Shown: positions 46,169 through 56,753 of the stretch, piece by piece
How the letters are laid out: each line of letters starts with the position of its first letter
Position numbering within the stretch: the first letter of the stretch is position 1
NCBI GenBank assembly: GCA_026982335.1
Contig: JALSHH010000014.1
Coordinates: 26,352-90,351 of the forward strand
Direction of reading: 5' to 3'
Source: Phycisphaerales bacterium
GTDB taxonomy: Bacteria > Planctomycetota > Phycisphaerae > Phycisphaerales > UBA1924
Length of the DNA stretch: 64,000 nt
The notes under the pieces: generated by a model
What the model saw: only the letters and a program-made list of their open reading frames with translations
What the model was told of the DNA's origin: nothing
The model's database searches: none
Position numbers and translations under genes: made by a program

Positions 46169-46816
46169 TTACTTTCCAAATGCACCGGCGTAGTCGGCGA
46201 GGAACCGCTCGATGCCCGAATCCGTCAGCGGGTGCTTGGCGAGTTGCTTGATGACTTGCAAAGGTACAGTCGCCACATCGGCACCAATCAACGCGCATTC
46301 GAGCATGTGTTTGGGATGACGGATCGATGCTGCGAGGATTTTGGTCTCGAAGCTGTAGTTGTCGTAGATCGTGCGGATCTGCGAAATCAGTTCGGTGCCG
46401 TCTTGGGAGATGTCGTCGAGTCGACCAATAAATGGCGAAACGAGATAGGCACCTGCTTTGGCGACAAGCATTGCCTGCATCGCCTGGAAACACAGCGTCA
46501 TATTAGTCTTGATGCCCTCGTCGGCAAGTGCCTTACAGGCTTTGATCCCGTCGATGGTAGAAGGGAGTTTGACGACGATGTTGGGAGCCACTTCCATGCA
46601 GATCTTGCCCTCGGCGATCATCGCGTCGGCTTCGACCGCAAGAACCTCCATCGAAACTGGCCCGGTGACGATTTGACAAATTTCGGCAAGCCGATCGGTA
46701 TACGGCACACCTTCCTTGGCAATCAGCGATGGGTTGGTGGTGACGCCATCGAGGATCCCCAAGTCATGGGCTTCTTTGATTTCGTCGAGATTGGCGGTGT
46801 CAATATACAGTTCCAC
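46169..46816 (-). CDS. fsa: Fructose-6-phosphate aldolase / small transaldolase (TalC/MipB type)
   Basis: A 215-residue protein of the short transaldolase family. It starts MELYIDTANLDEIKEA and has DGVTTNPSLIAKEG, the Schiff-base lysine in NIVVKLPST, then TLCFQAMQAMLVAKAGA and the KILAASIRHP segment. This family contains both transaldolases and fructose-6-phosphate aldolases and the sequence alone does not separate them. The role is in the non-oxidative pentose phosphate or aldol metabolism. Length and motifs are normal. The 46817-46973 gap after its start carries two hairpins. Confidence 0.93.
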   Translation of the reverse strand: MELYIDTANLDEIKEAHDLGILDGVTTNPSLIAKEGVPYTDRLAEICQIVTGPVSMEVLAVEADAMIAEGKICMEVAPNIVVKLPSTIDGIKACKALADEGIKTNMTLCFQAMQAMLVAKAGAYLVSPFIGRLDDISQDGTELISQIRTIYDNYSFETKILAASIRHPKHMLECALIGADVATVPLQVIKQLAKHPLTDSGIERFLADYAGAFGK

Positions 46817-46882
46817 AGCATGCTCCGAATGGGTTGGATTTGGGGTGAGTCAAGAGTGTAGGCCATGGTATGAAACCGATGG

Positions 46883-46911
46883 CACAGGCGTCACCCCTGT
46901 GTTTCTTTTTT
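46883..46911 (+). terminator. Terminator-like hairpin with T-run on the plus strand
   Basis: cacagg (46883-46888) pairs with cctgtg (46896-46901) and is followed by tttctttttt. No plus-strand gene ends here (the nearest, ridA, ends 750 bp upstream, before a minus-strand gene), so its role is unclear. Confidence 0.4.
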
Positions 46912-46934
46912 GAAGCACAACTGAGATCAATGCA

Positions 46935-46967
46935 AAAGAAAAGGGCACAAGCGGGACGCTCGTGCCA
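46935..46967 (-). terminator. Rho-independent terminator of the acyl-CoA synthetase-like gene
   Basis: On the minus strand ggcacgagcg and cgcttgtgcc form a ten-pair stem (one G-T pair) around a three-base loop, followed by ccttttctttt. It directly follows the stop of the gene at 46974-48440. Confidence 0.85.
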
Positions 46968-46973
46968 TCGGGG

Positions 46974-48440
46974 CTAAGTGGATTCGGATATGAGCGCTCT
47001 ACGCATGATCTTGCCGGTACCGTTTCTAGGGAGGGCGTCGATGATCTCGATGCGCTTGGGCACCTTGTACCCTGGGAGTTTGTCCCGGCACCATTGCTTG
47101 ATCTCGTCAGGATCGACAACCTGATCTTCTTCAAGCTCAACAAAACCAATGGGTACTTCGCCTCGCATGGGGTCGTTTTGCCCGATGACGCCTGAAGCAT
47201 GAACTGCGGGGTGAGCATTGAGAATTTCTTCGATTTCGCGTGGGAAGACATTTTCGCCCCCGACGATCATCATCTCTTTGATGCGTCCAGTGATCTTGAG
47301 GAATCCATCAGCGTCGATCTGGGCCATATCCCCGGTCTTGAAGAACCCATATTCATCGAAGGCTTCGCGGGTTTCATCTTCGAGCCCGAGGTATCCCTGC
47401 ATGACATTGGGTCCTTTGATGCGCAGCTCGCCATCGGTCGAATGGGGAAGAATTTCCCCTGTTGCCGGGTCGATGATCCGCTGGGTAATCCTAGGCAATG
47501 ATCGACCCACTGTCCCCGGACGATTCTCCTCAGGCAAAAGCACATTGGTCCCCGGCGCGGTTTCGGTCAGCCCATAGGCCTCGACGATCGGTTGATCAAA
47601 TCGGTCAGTAAATCGTATACGGACATCTTCGGGAAGTGGCTCACCTCCACTGAGCATGATGCGGAAGGAAGTGAAGTCGGCTGCAGTTGCGTCTTTGACA
47701 GTAAGCATCGCGTTGTACATCGACGGGATGGCGAGGTAGATCGACGGGCGATAATCTTTGATGAGTCCAATGATCTTCGTGGGCACAAAGCGCGCAGTAT
47801 ACACGGCTTTGCATCCAAAGAGCATCGGCATCAGAGTCAATCCGGTGAGCCCGAAGCTGTGGAACTGAGGCAGGACGCCGAGAAAGATGTCCGATCGCTG
47901 CACACCAATGTGTTCGTGGAGCTGGGCCGCATTGGCGAGCAAGTTGGCATGTGAGAGCATCACGCCTTTGGGTTTGCCCGAGGTCCCCGAGGTATAAAGC
48001 ACCACCGCAAGATCATCCAATGAAGTGTACTTGGGGAGTCTTGGCGAGGGCATCGCCTTGAAATTCATGTCCTCGAGATACACGATCATCTTGACCTTGG
48101 GCACGAATCCGATGTGCTCGATCAGTTTTCGCGAAGCAATGATGAGATCGCACCCACAATCTTCGATGATGTAGTTGAGTGTTTTCTCATCAAGCAGGTA
48201 GTTCATCGGGACCGCGGTGCGTCCGCTGCTCCAGATGCCATAGGCTGCAGCGGCGAAAATGCCTGAGGTCGGAATGAGCATCCCGACACGAGGTTTGGCA
48301 GTTTTCGCATCAACTTGATCAGCAATGTGCATCCCAGCGACGAGCAGATCAATCCCGCGATAGGACCGTGTATCATCGACCATAAAAGTACGCATGGGTC
48401 CGCTCAGAAAACGCTTTGTCAGTGTGATGCCAAGGTTCAT
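46974..48440 (-). CDS. AMP-forming acyl-CoA synthetase-like ligase
   Basis: A 488-residue ANL-superfamily enzyme. The phosphate-binding loop is VVLYTSGTSGKPKGVMLSHA; further motifs are EAYGLTETAPG, DGELRIKGPNVMQGYLG, the FFKTGDMAQIDADG segment and LPRNGTGKIMRR with the catalytic-type lysine. It activates a carboxylic acid, probably a fatty acid, as acyl-AMP. The start at 48440 (MNLGITL) has GGAG six bases before. Together with the acpS gene 1 kb upstream it suggests lipid or acyl-group metabolism. The acid substrate cannot be read from the sequence. Confidence 0.92.
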   Translation of the reverse strand: MNLGITLTKRFLSGPMRTFMVDDTRSYRGIDLLVAGMHIADQVDAKTAKPRVGMLIPTSGIFAAAAYGIWSSGRTAVPMNYLLDEKTLNYIIEDCGCDLIIASRKLIEHIGFVPKVKMIVYLEDMNFKAMPSPRLPKYTSLDDLAVVLYTSGTSGKPKGVMLSHANLLANAAQLHEHIGVQRSDIFLGVLPQFHSFGLTGLTLMPMLFGCKAVYTARFVPTKIIGLIKDYRPSIYLAIPSMYNAMLTVKDATAADFTSFRIMLSGGEPLPEDVRIRFTDRFDQPIVEAYGLTETAPGTNVLLPEENRPGTVGRSLPRITQRIIDPATGEILPHSTDGELRIKGPNVMQGYLGLEDETREAFDEYGFFKTGDMAQIDADGFLKITGRIKEMMIVGGENVFPREIEEILNAHPAVHASGVIGQNDPMRGEVPIGFVELEEDQVVDPDEIKQWCRDKLPGYKVPKRIEIIDALPRNGTGKIMRRALISEST

Positions 48441-48480
48441 TCCAAACTCCACCGAATTCCAATTCTTTATCAGTTCTTTG

Positions 48481-49434
48481 TCAGTAAGGCCAAATCTCTA
48501 ACCCATGGGGCGCATTGCGCAGATCATTGGAAACCTGCACCGTGGCGACCATCTCCTCGGATTGTACCGCAAAGGCGCTCACCGTCCCCGGTGATGATCC
48601 TGCGATAATGAGTCGATTCCCCATATCAACGCACAGCCCGCGTCCGAATGCCTGGCGTGCGTAATCGCCGGGGATATCCGTATTGGTCAAGTCTGCCAGA
48701 TCGTACCGAGGATAGTCAAACCGTTTGATCATCTTGGCCTGCCGATCGCACATCATCACTGCATCTTGCCCTGTTGAATTCATCACCACACCTTTACCCA
48801 GAGGCTGGCAGTTGTGCGTCGTTGGCCCAACAAGTGCGAATGGTTTAGGCACATCATTTTGGATGGCCACGAGCAAATTCATCGTCAGCCCCGAGAACAA
48901 CGGCACCTTGTTGAGCACGCATACATTATTAATATGCAGCGTGTCTCCTTGCTGGGCCCCCTCGGATTCATTGGGATCATAGAGAATCGCATCGAGTGCT
49001 TGCACCGCTTTCCCCTCGAAAAGCCGTTCTACTTTGCGCATCCACCACCCTTGATCGAACTGCTGGGTCTGCACATTGAACCGAAGCACCGAGTCGAAAC
49101 TCGTCGCACTCAAATAGATGTACTGATCACCGTCGTAAGCAATTTCGTGGCAGTGATGAAGATACTCGCATCGGAACGATCGCAAGATATTGAATTGTTG
49201 ATCAAAGACAAAGAGCTCGTCGGATGCCGCGATGTAGATTTCCTCGCCAACAAAGCAGATGCCTCGCAAGCCACGCCCCATCCCGCGTCCTTCCCAGTTG
49301 ATATCAATCCGATTCCAGTCGAGGACTTGCTCGTAGGACTTGTTTTCGAGGTCGATGAGGTATGCGCCGCCGTGGGAATCTCCTTGTTTGGAAGAACGCA
49401 CAACATCGGTCATCAATACGGTTGGTAATGGCAT
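48481..49434 (-). CDS. Probable beta-propeller-like protein of unknown function
   Basis: A 317-residue protein with no signal peptide. It has repeated short beta-strand units such as LRGICFVGEEIYIAASDELFVF, HEIAYDGDQYIYLSATSFDSVLRF and GRGLCVDMGNRLIIAGSSPGTV, with aromatic residues and His/Cys at the strand ends (LHHCHEIAYDG). This suggests a propeller with about five or six blades, similar to SMP-30- or NHL-like proteins, but no catalytic motif is clear. It starts 6 bp after acpS and is followed by the acyl-CoA synthetase-like gene, so it may belong to the same transcript. Family uncertain. Confidence 0.7.
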   Translation of the reverse strand: MPLPTVLMTDVVRSSKQGDSHGGAYLIDLENKSYEQVLDWNRIDINWEGRGMGRGLRGICFVGEEIYIAASDELFVFDQQFNILRSFRCEYLHHCHEIAYDGDQYIYLSATSFDSVLRFNVQTQQFDQGWWMRKVERLFEGKAVQALDAILYDPNESEGAQQGDTLHINNVCVLNKVPLFSGLTMNLLVAIQNDVPKPFALVGPTTHNCQPLGKGVVMNSTGQDAVMMCDRQAKMIKRFDYPRYDLADLTNTDIPGDYARQAFGRGLCVDMGNRLIIAGSSPGTVSAFAVQSEEMVATVQVSNDLRNAPHGLEIWPY

Positions 49435-49440
49435 GGACGA

Positions 49441-49824
49441 TCATTCGCTCTCTGCGATGACCGAGGCAACCGCATGGGTGGAAATATGGGATAATGATAG
49501 ATGCCATTTCAATATGCCGAGCCCATCGGCGATTTCTTTGGCCCGTCCGGTGATCTTTAAAGTTGGTTTGCCTGATGGTTCTTTGACGACTTCGATGTTC
49601 GTCCATCCAATCCCTTGGGACCACCCAGTGCCGAGCGCTTTGAGGACGGCTTCCTTGGCTGCGAACCGAGCAGCGAGATGTTCTATCTGGCGTTTGTTGC
49701 TCTCGGAATCTTCCTGTTCGCCTTTGGTAAAACAACGGTCAAGGAATCGCTCGGGATGATTGCCCATGAGTTCGGCGATGCGTGATGTTTCGACGATATC
49801 AACGCCGAGCCCGATGATCGACAT
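49441..49824 (-). CDS. acpS: Holo-acyl-carrier-protein synthase
   Basis: Transfers 4'-phosphopantetheine from CoA to acyl carrier protein. The 127-residue protein contains IIGLGVDIVETSRI with the magnesium-binding aspartate, RFAAKEAVLKALGTG with the second metal ligand, GKPTLKITGRA and LSLSHISTHAVASVIAE. Length and motifs fit the trimeric AcpS. It follows the FmdB-type gene after 2 bp in the grpE-dnaJ direction, so it likely sits in the chaperone transcript. Confidence 0.95.
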   Translation of the reverse strand: MSIIGLGVDIVETSRIAELMGNHPERFLDRCFTKGEQEDSESNKRQIEHLAARFAAKEAVLKALGTGWSQGIGWTNIEVVKEPSGKPTLKITGRAKEIADGLGILKWHLSLSHISTHAVASVIAESE

Positions 49825-49826
49825 GA

Positions 49827-50177
49827 CTAGTCTTTCTTGGCTGAAACCTTTGGCTTGGTTTTTTCTGGACTGGTCTTCTCCGATTTGGACTCGAGCTTCT
49901 TTTCTATTTTTGTCTCGGTCTTTGTGTCAGGCGTCGATTCTGTCGACTCCTTGACTGCCTTTGAATCTGCTTCTTTGTCAGTTGAGTATGATTTCGAGCG
50001 GTAATCCGTTTCGTAGAACCCTGAGCCTTTAAAAATCACCGCTGCCCCGGTGCCAATGAGTCGTTCGAGGGTCATCTTGCCACACGCAGGACATTTTTTT
50101 TTTACCTTCGCCGACATTGATTGAAAAAGTTCAAACTCGTGATCGCAGTTGTTGCAATGGTAATCATAGGTCGGCAT
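49827..50177 (-). CDS. FmdB-family zinc-ribbon protein with a charged tail
   Basis: A 116-residue protein. The N-terminal 50 residues are the FmdB zinc ribbon: MPTYDYHCNNCDHEFE with one CxxC pair and KKKCPACGKMTLERL with the second, followed by the VIFKGSGFYETDYR motif that ends the domain. The tail (residues ~60-116) is highly charged, rich in Lys, Glu and Ser/Thr, and probably disordered. Family members are annotated as regulatory but the mechanism is unknown. It is located between grpE (2 bp) and acpS (2 bp). Confidence 0.9.
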   Translation of the reverse strand: MPTYDYHCNNCDHEFELFQSMSAKVKKKCPACGKMTLERLIGTGAAVIFKGSGFYETDYRSKSYSTDKEADSKAVKESTESTPDTKTETKIEKKLESKSEKTSPEKTKPKVSAKKD

Positions 50178-50179
50178 AC

Positions 50180-50833
50180 TCAGTCCTCATCTTCTTCATT
50201 CATCGTGTTGGGTGTTGGCACGACCGCCACCTTCGCCGGACGAACGACGCGATCGCCAAGTTTGTATCCGATACCCATATTCTGCGCAATATGTCCTGGC
50301 TCAATCCCCTCGGCCGGTTGTTGCATCATCGCCGAATGCTCCATCGGATTGAACTCATCGCCGACTTTGGGATCGATCGAAGTGACTCCATAGCTCCCAA
50401 GCATTCGGAGAAACTCGTCTCGGATCATCTTCACACCATCAATGACCTGTTGGGCCGAAACTTTTTCAGGATCTTGAAGCATTGCCATCTCAAAGGTATC
50501 CAACAACGGGATCAGCGATTGCACCACGCCTTGGGTTGCTCCGGTGCGTGCTTCGCGTTCATTGCCACTGGCCCGACGCTGAAAATTCTGATGGTCAGCG
50601 ACCGCACGAAGAAGTTTATCCTGAAACTCATCGCGCTGATGAATCGTATCAAGCAAGGCTTCAACGATCTCGGCCTGCTCTGGAAGCACTTCGAGCTCGC
50701 CCGACTGGGCGAGTTGACGGATCGACTCCATCCGTGCTGCATGCTCTTCGCGCTGAGTCTGTTCCTGATCGATTGCTTCATTTTCGATCGTTTCATCTTG
50801 CTGCTTCTCGGTATGATCGTGTGTATCGTTCAT
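50180..50833 (-). CDS. grpE: Nucleotide exchange factor GrpE
   Basis: Releases ADP from DnaK. The 217-residue protein has a long acidic/glutamine-rich N-terminal helix with EEHAARMESIRQLAQSGELE, the central helix LLRAVADHQNFQRRASGNEREA and the beta-domain with FNPMEHSAMM, GYKLGDRVVRPAKVAVV. The family length is normal. It is 22 bp after dnaJ on the same strand; dnaK is not in the window. Confidence 0.95.
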   Translation of the reverse strand: MNDTHDHTEKQQDETIENEAIDQEQTQREEHAARMESIRQLAQSGELEVLPEQAEIVEALLDTIHQRDEFQDKLLRAVADHQNFQRRASGNEREARTGATQGVVQSLIPLLDTFEMAMLQDPEKVSAQQVIDGVKMIRDEFLRMLGSYGVTSIDPKVGDEFNPMEHSAMMQQPAEGIEPGHIAQNMGIGYKLGDRVVRPAKVAVVPTPNTMNEEDED

Positions 50834-50855
50834 TTGAATACTCAGTTCTTACAAC

Positions 50856-52052
<1,197 letters not shown>

Positions 52053-52056
52053 CTAA

Positions 52057-52129
52057 CGAGCCGCGACCGTAAGGGAGCGGTCTTGCTTGTGTCCGAAACA
52101 GGAACCCGCTCCTTTACGGTCGCGGCTCG
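52057..52129. repeat. Imperfect inverted repeat between groEL1 and dnaJ
   Basis: The left arm (52057-52081) begins cgagccgcgaccgtaa and the right arm (52105-52129) is its reverse complement except for one base, with a 23-base loop. The core gagccgcgaccgtaagg/ggagcgg resembles a family of short palindromic elements that I recall from planctomycete genomes (recollection, not checked here). It lies within the spacer after groEL1 stops and before dnaJ starts. It could be a REP-like element or a processing/termination hairpin. Confidence 0.8.
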
Positions 52130-52145
52130 CTGGGTCAATCATTCA

Positions 52146-53759
<1,614 letters not shown>

Positions 53760-53786
53760 TTTGTAATCCTCACTGTTTGCCGCGAG

Positions 53787-53819
53787 AGGGACTAGCCATG
53801 AGGGACTAGCCACTCGGGG
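53787..53819. repeat. Left flank of the four-helix-bundle unit: agggactagcca direct repeats
   Basis: agggactagcca occurs at 53787-53798 and again at 53801-53812. The block ends at 53819, one base before the stop codon of the four-helix-bundle gene and 27 bases from the groEL1 start codon. A related sequence in inverted orientation lies on the other side of the gene (54204-54232). Confidence 0.75.
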
Positions 53820-54161
53820 TCAGAGTTTCTTTTCGATGCTTCTGATGAGACCTGCGAGCACGCGCCCTGCCTCGTCGATTGTCTGTTCGAAATACTCGAA
53901 CTTTTCTGTGTCAATGTACCCGAGTTCACGGGCGATGATTGCCTGTGTCTCAACTTCATACATGGAACCCCGCGCCATGCGGAGGAACCGTGCATAATCC
54001 GTAATTGTGCCTCTGCCCCAACCTTCCGCGATGTTTGAAGCGATCGAAACCGCTGCTCTACGGATCTGACTCGTAAGCCCGAACCGTTCATCCTTTGGAA
54101 AGTGATCAGACATCCGATACACAACCTTCGTCAACCGAATCGCCAACCGCCAAGCCTCCAA
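53820..54161 (-). CDS. Four-helix-bundle protein (23S rRNA intervening-sequence / Avd-like family)
   Basis: A 113-residue, mostly alpha-helical protein with the family core: AWRLAIRLTKVVYRMSDHFP, RFGLTSQIRRAAVSIASNIAEGWGR and the middle helix DYARFLRMARGSMYEVETQ. These proteins occur inside 23S rRNA genes of some bacteria, in accessory loci and near diversity-generating retroelements; their function is not settled. The frame starts at a TTG (54161). Just upstream the frame continues as RSYRDLEAW, which matches the usual family start, but no ATG, GTG or TTG is available there, so the true start may be atypical or has been lost. It is flanked by short repeats and sits between groES and groEL1. 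Confidence 0.8.
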   Translation of the reverse strand: MEAWRLAIRLTKVVYRMSDHFPKDERFGLTSQIRRAAVSIASNIAEGWGRGTITDYARFLRMARGSMYEVETQAIIARELGYIDTEKFEYFEQTIDEAGRVLAGLIRSIEKKL

Positions 54162-54203
54162 GTCCCGATATGACCGTATTTCTCGTCCGATCCCATCTTC
54201 CCC

Positions 54204-54232
54204 TAGTGGCTAATGGCGAGTCCCTAATCCCT
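54204..54232. repeat. Right flank of the four-helix-bundle unit: inverted, degenerate copies
   Basis: The reverse complement (tggcgagtccct at 54214-54225 reads agggactcgcca) matches the left agggactagcca in 11 of 12 bases. A second part, tagtggcta, matches tagccacta. The block abuts the stop codon of groES at 54234. Together with the left block it forms an inverted pair around the four-helix-bundle gene. Confidence 0.7.
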
Positions 54233-54233
54233 C

Positions 54234-54524
54234 TTATCCCTGCACAATCCCGAGCAACTCCGACTCTCGCAGAATCAGATGCTCGACGCCTTTGACCTCG
54301 ACTTCGGTGCCGCCGTAGGTTGAGTAGACGACGGTGTCGCCTTTGGACACGCTCATCTCGGCCCGCGTCCCGTTGTCGAGCCGTTTGCCCGGTCCGACCG
54401 CGACGACGACGCCGTGGATTGGTTTTTCCTTGCTCGATTCAGGGAGGTAAAGCCCCGAAGCAGTGACGGTTTCCGGCTCAACTGGCTTGACCAGTACGCG
54501 ATCTTCAAGTGGTTTGACTGCCAT
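54234..54524 (-). CDS. groES: Co-chaperonin GroES
   Basis: A 96-residue GroES. It begins MAVKPLEDRVLVKPVEPETV, has LYLPESSKEKPIHGVVVAVGPGKR as the mobile loop region (loop sequence around SGLYLPESS) and ends VKGVEHLILRESELLGIVQG. It forms the heptameric lid of GroEL. The start is preceded by GGAGAAATACATCA. It lies 160 bp downstream of groEL2 on the same strand and upstream of groEL1, so it could serve both chaperonins. Confidence 0.97.
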   Translation of the reverse strand: MAVKPLEDRVLVKPVEPETVTASGLYLPESSKEKPIHGVVVAVGPGKRLDNGTRAEMSVSKGDTVVYSTYGGTEVEVKGVEHLILRESELLGIVQG

Positions 54525-54588
54525 TGATGTATTTCTCCATTTTCAACACAGGTGTATATCCTGCGATTAATGCTTTACTTCGGGTGCC

Positions 54589-54644
54589 ACGGCTTGACCG
54601 TCTTCGGCAAGCCGTACTCTTGGTTATTCATGGGACACGGCTTG
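54589..54644. repeat. Three CAAGCCGT/ACGGCTTG elements between groEL2 and groES
   Basis: ACGGCTTG occurs at 54589-54596 and 54637-54644 and its reverse complement CAAGCCGT at 54608-54615 on the plus strand. The copy at 54608-54615 can pair with either of the others, giving two mutually exclusive hairpins in the groEL2-groES transcript. This 160-bp gap also holds a short minus-strand frame (ends PKTVKPWHPK) with no clear start. Confidence 0.5.
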
Positions 54645-54684
54645 CTCTTCGGGTCAAACCGTGGCCCCCATGCCGTTGGTCTTC

Positions 54685-56436
54685 TTAGAACCCCATGCCG
54701 CCCATGCCTGGCATACCGCCCATGCCACCCATACCCGGCATGCCGCCACCCATTCCGCCCATGCCACCCATCGGGTCGCCGCCGGCTGGAGCGGGTTCGG
54801 CCTTCTCGGGTTTGTTGGTGACGATACAATCCGCAGCGAGCAGCATCGTCGCGACGGAACCGGCGTTGATGAGCGCGGAGCGATCGACCTTGGCGGGGGT
54901 AATCACGCCGGACTTGATGAGGTCTTCGTAGGTATCGGTCAGGGCGTTGTACCCGTTGGAGCCCTCCGCCTCGCTGACCTTGGCGACGACGACCGAACCT
55001 TTGGCACCGGCATTCTCGGCGATGGTCCGCAACGGCACCGAAAGGGCACGGTAGACGACATTGACGCCGGCGGCGAAGTCGAACTTGTTGACCCCGACAT
55101 CATCGCTCGTCACTTCCTTGGCCTTGCCAAAGACAGCCTTCCACTCGCGGTTCTTCTCAATCGCGTTCTGTGCCCGCACAAACGAAACACCTCCGCCAGG
55201 AACAATACCCTCAGCCAATGCGGCCCGCGTCGCATGCAATGCATCTTCGACGCGTGCCTTTTTCTCTTTGAGTTCTGCTTCAGACGCGGCACCAACATTG
55301 ACCTGCGCCACGCCGCCGGACAACTTAGCGAGGCGTTCCTGGAGCTTCTCACGATCGTAGTCCGAAGTTGAGTTCTCAATCTCGCGGCGAATGGTCGCGA
55401 TGCGTTCTTGGATATCCTTGGTCGAGCCGGCACCTTCGATGATGACGGTGTTGTCCGCGGTAATCTCGATCTTCTTGGCCATCCCGAGCTGGGAAAGTTC
55501 GATCTTATCGAGATCGGTCGCGAGGTCCTTCATGAACGCCTCGCCGCCGGTGAGGACGGCGATGTCTTGAAGCATCGCCTTGCGCCGATCGCCATAGCCC
55601 GGCGCCTTGACCGCTGCGACTTGCAGGGTGCCTCGGAGTTTGTTGATGACGAGTGTCGAGAGTGCTTCGCCGGTGATGTCCTCAGCAATGATCAGCAACG
55701 GCTTCTTGGCACTCATCACTTTTTCAAGCAATGGCACCAGTTTGGTCAGGTTATCAATCTTGTCTTCATGAACCAGCACAAGGGCCTTTTCAAAATCCAC
55801 CTTCATGCCCTCAGCATCGGTGACGAAGTTGGGCGAGAGGAACCCGCGATCGAACTGCATTCCCTCGACGACTGTCACTTCGGTCTCGAAGCCTTTGCCT
55901 TCTTCAACGGTAATCACGCCATCCTTGCCGACCTTCTCGAACGCGTCGGCCATGATCTTGCCGGTCTCTGGATCGTTGTTGGCCGAGATGGAAGCGACAT
56001 TCTGGATGTCCTTCTTGCCTTTGATCGGGGTGGCCATGTCGTTGATGGCCTCGGTCCCGATCTCGATGCCCATCTTCATGCCTCGGACGAGCGAGTTGGC
56101 ATCAACACCAGCCGCGATGTACCGCAGACCTTCCTTGAACAACGCTTCAGCGAGCACGGTCGCGGTGGTCGTCCCATCACCTGCGTCGTCGGAGGTCTTC
56201 GAGGATGCTTCCTTGACGAGCATCGCGCCCATATTCTCGGCTTTATCAAGCAATTCGATCTCTTCCGCGACCGAGACGCCGTCCTTGGTGACGGTCGGGC
56301 CGCCCCAGGATTTGTCGATGACCGCATTGCGTCCGCGAGGCCCAAGGGTCACTTTGACGGCTTCGGCGAGTTTTTCAACCCCGGCGAGCAATGCTTGGCG
56401 TGCTTCGATGTCGAATGTCAGTTCTTTCGATGCCAT
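54685..56436 (-). CDS. groEL: Chaperonin GroEL, standard copy (GroEL2)
   Basis: A 583-residue GroEL, longer than typical because of its tail. Motifs are [35 protein letters not shown] with the ATPase aspartate, [22 protein letters not shown] and [16 protein letters not shown]. The C-terminus has many Gly-Met repeats ([18 protein letters not shown]), the flexible cavity tail missing from GroEL1. Within the body there is an insertion-like segment around the [25 protein letters not shown] region. The start at 56436 (MASKEL) has GGAGA upstream. It heads the groEL2-groES transcript; a hairpin lies 53 bases upstream of the start. Confidence 0.97.
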   Translation of the reverse strand: MASKELTFDIEARQALLAGVEKLAEAVKVTLGPRGRNAVIDKSWGGPTVTKDGVSVAEEIELLDKAENMGAMLVKEASSKTSDDAGDGTTTATVLAEALFKEGLRYIAAGVDANSLVRGMKMGIEIGTEAINDMATPIKGKKDIQNVASISANNDPETGKIMADAFEKVGKDGVITVEEGKGFETEVTVVEGMQFDRGFLSPNFVTDAEGMKVDFEKALVLVHEDKIDNLTKLVPLLEKVMSAKKPLLIIAEDITGEALSTLVINKLRGTLQVAAVKAPGYGDRRKAMLQDIAVLTGGEAFMKDLATDLDKIELSQLGMAKKIEITADNTVIIEGAGSTKDIQERIATIRREIENSTSDYDREKLQERLAKLSGGVAQVNVGAASEAELKEKKARVEDALHATRAALAEGIVPGGGVSFVRAQNAIEKNREWKAVFGKAKEVTSDDVGVNKFDFAAGVNVVYRALSVPLRTIAENAGAKGSVVVAKVSEAEGSNGYNALTDTYEDLIKSGVITPAKVDRSALINAGSVATMLLAADCIVTNKPEKAEPAPAGGDPMGGMGGMGGGMPGMGGMGGMPGMGGMGF

Positions 56437-56753
56437 GATCTGATTCTCCATGCAAACGGGCATCATGCCCGGATTCTATCTTCGATTCGATGGTGCGAAA
56501 GCGCACCATCCGCTCCGTTCCTGTGGCAATCCCTGTGCCAACCGATCAACCGCATCGCCCTCAACCGATGCCGATCGGGGTCTGTGAACCACCAAGTCCC
56601 CTGCCTGCAGTGTCAGGCCCCCAGTTTCTCATGCCAATCTGGCAGACACAAACCGAGTGAACCCTCCCACGAACCGCCTTTGGGGATGCTATCATATTCT
56701 TCGATCTGCCAGGAGGGCGATCGACCCGTTTGGACCCCTGATATGGATACCCC
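56437..56753. other. Intergenic region between divergent groEL2 and nuoA
   Basis: 317 bp without a gene. It holds the hairpin at 56489-56510 and must contain the groEL2 promoter (minus) and the nuoA promoter (plus). A tatcat-type -10 candidate lies near 56690 on the plus strand, but no -35 box is convincing. No CIRCE sequence (TTAGCACTC-N9-GAGTGCTAA) is visible. Confidence 0.5.
56489..56510. promoter_or_regulatory. Perfect hairpin upstream of groEL2
   Basis: gatggtgcg (56489-56497) and cgcaccatc (56502-56510) are perfectly complementary around an AAAG loop, 53 bases before the groEL2 ATG. No T-tract follows, so it is not a terminator. As DNA it is a palindromic operator candidate; as RNA a 5'-UTR hairpin. 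It could be a heat-shock control element different from CIRCE, which is inference from position. Confidence 0.5.

Noticed and set aside
56437..56753. A CIRCE/HrcA operator before groEL2.
   Set aside because: I looked for TTAGCACTC and GAGTGCTAA on both strands before groEL2, groES, groEL1 and dnaJ and did not see them.
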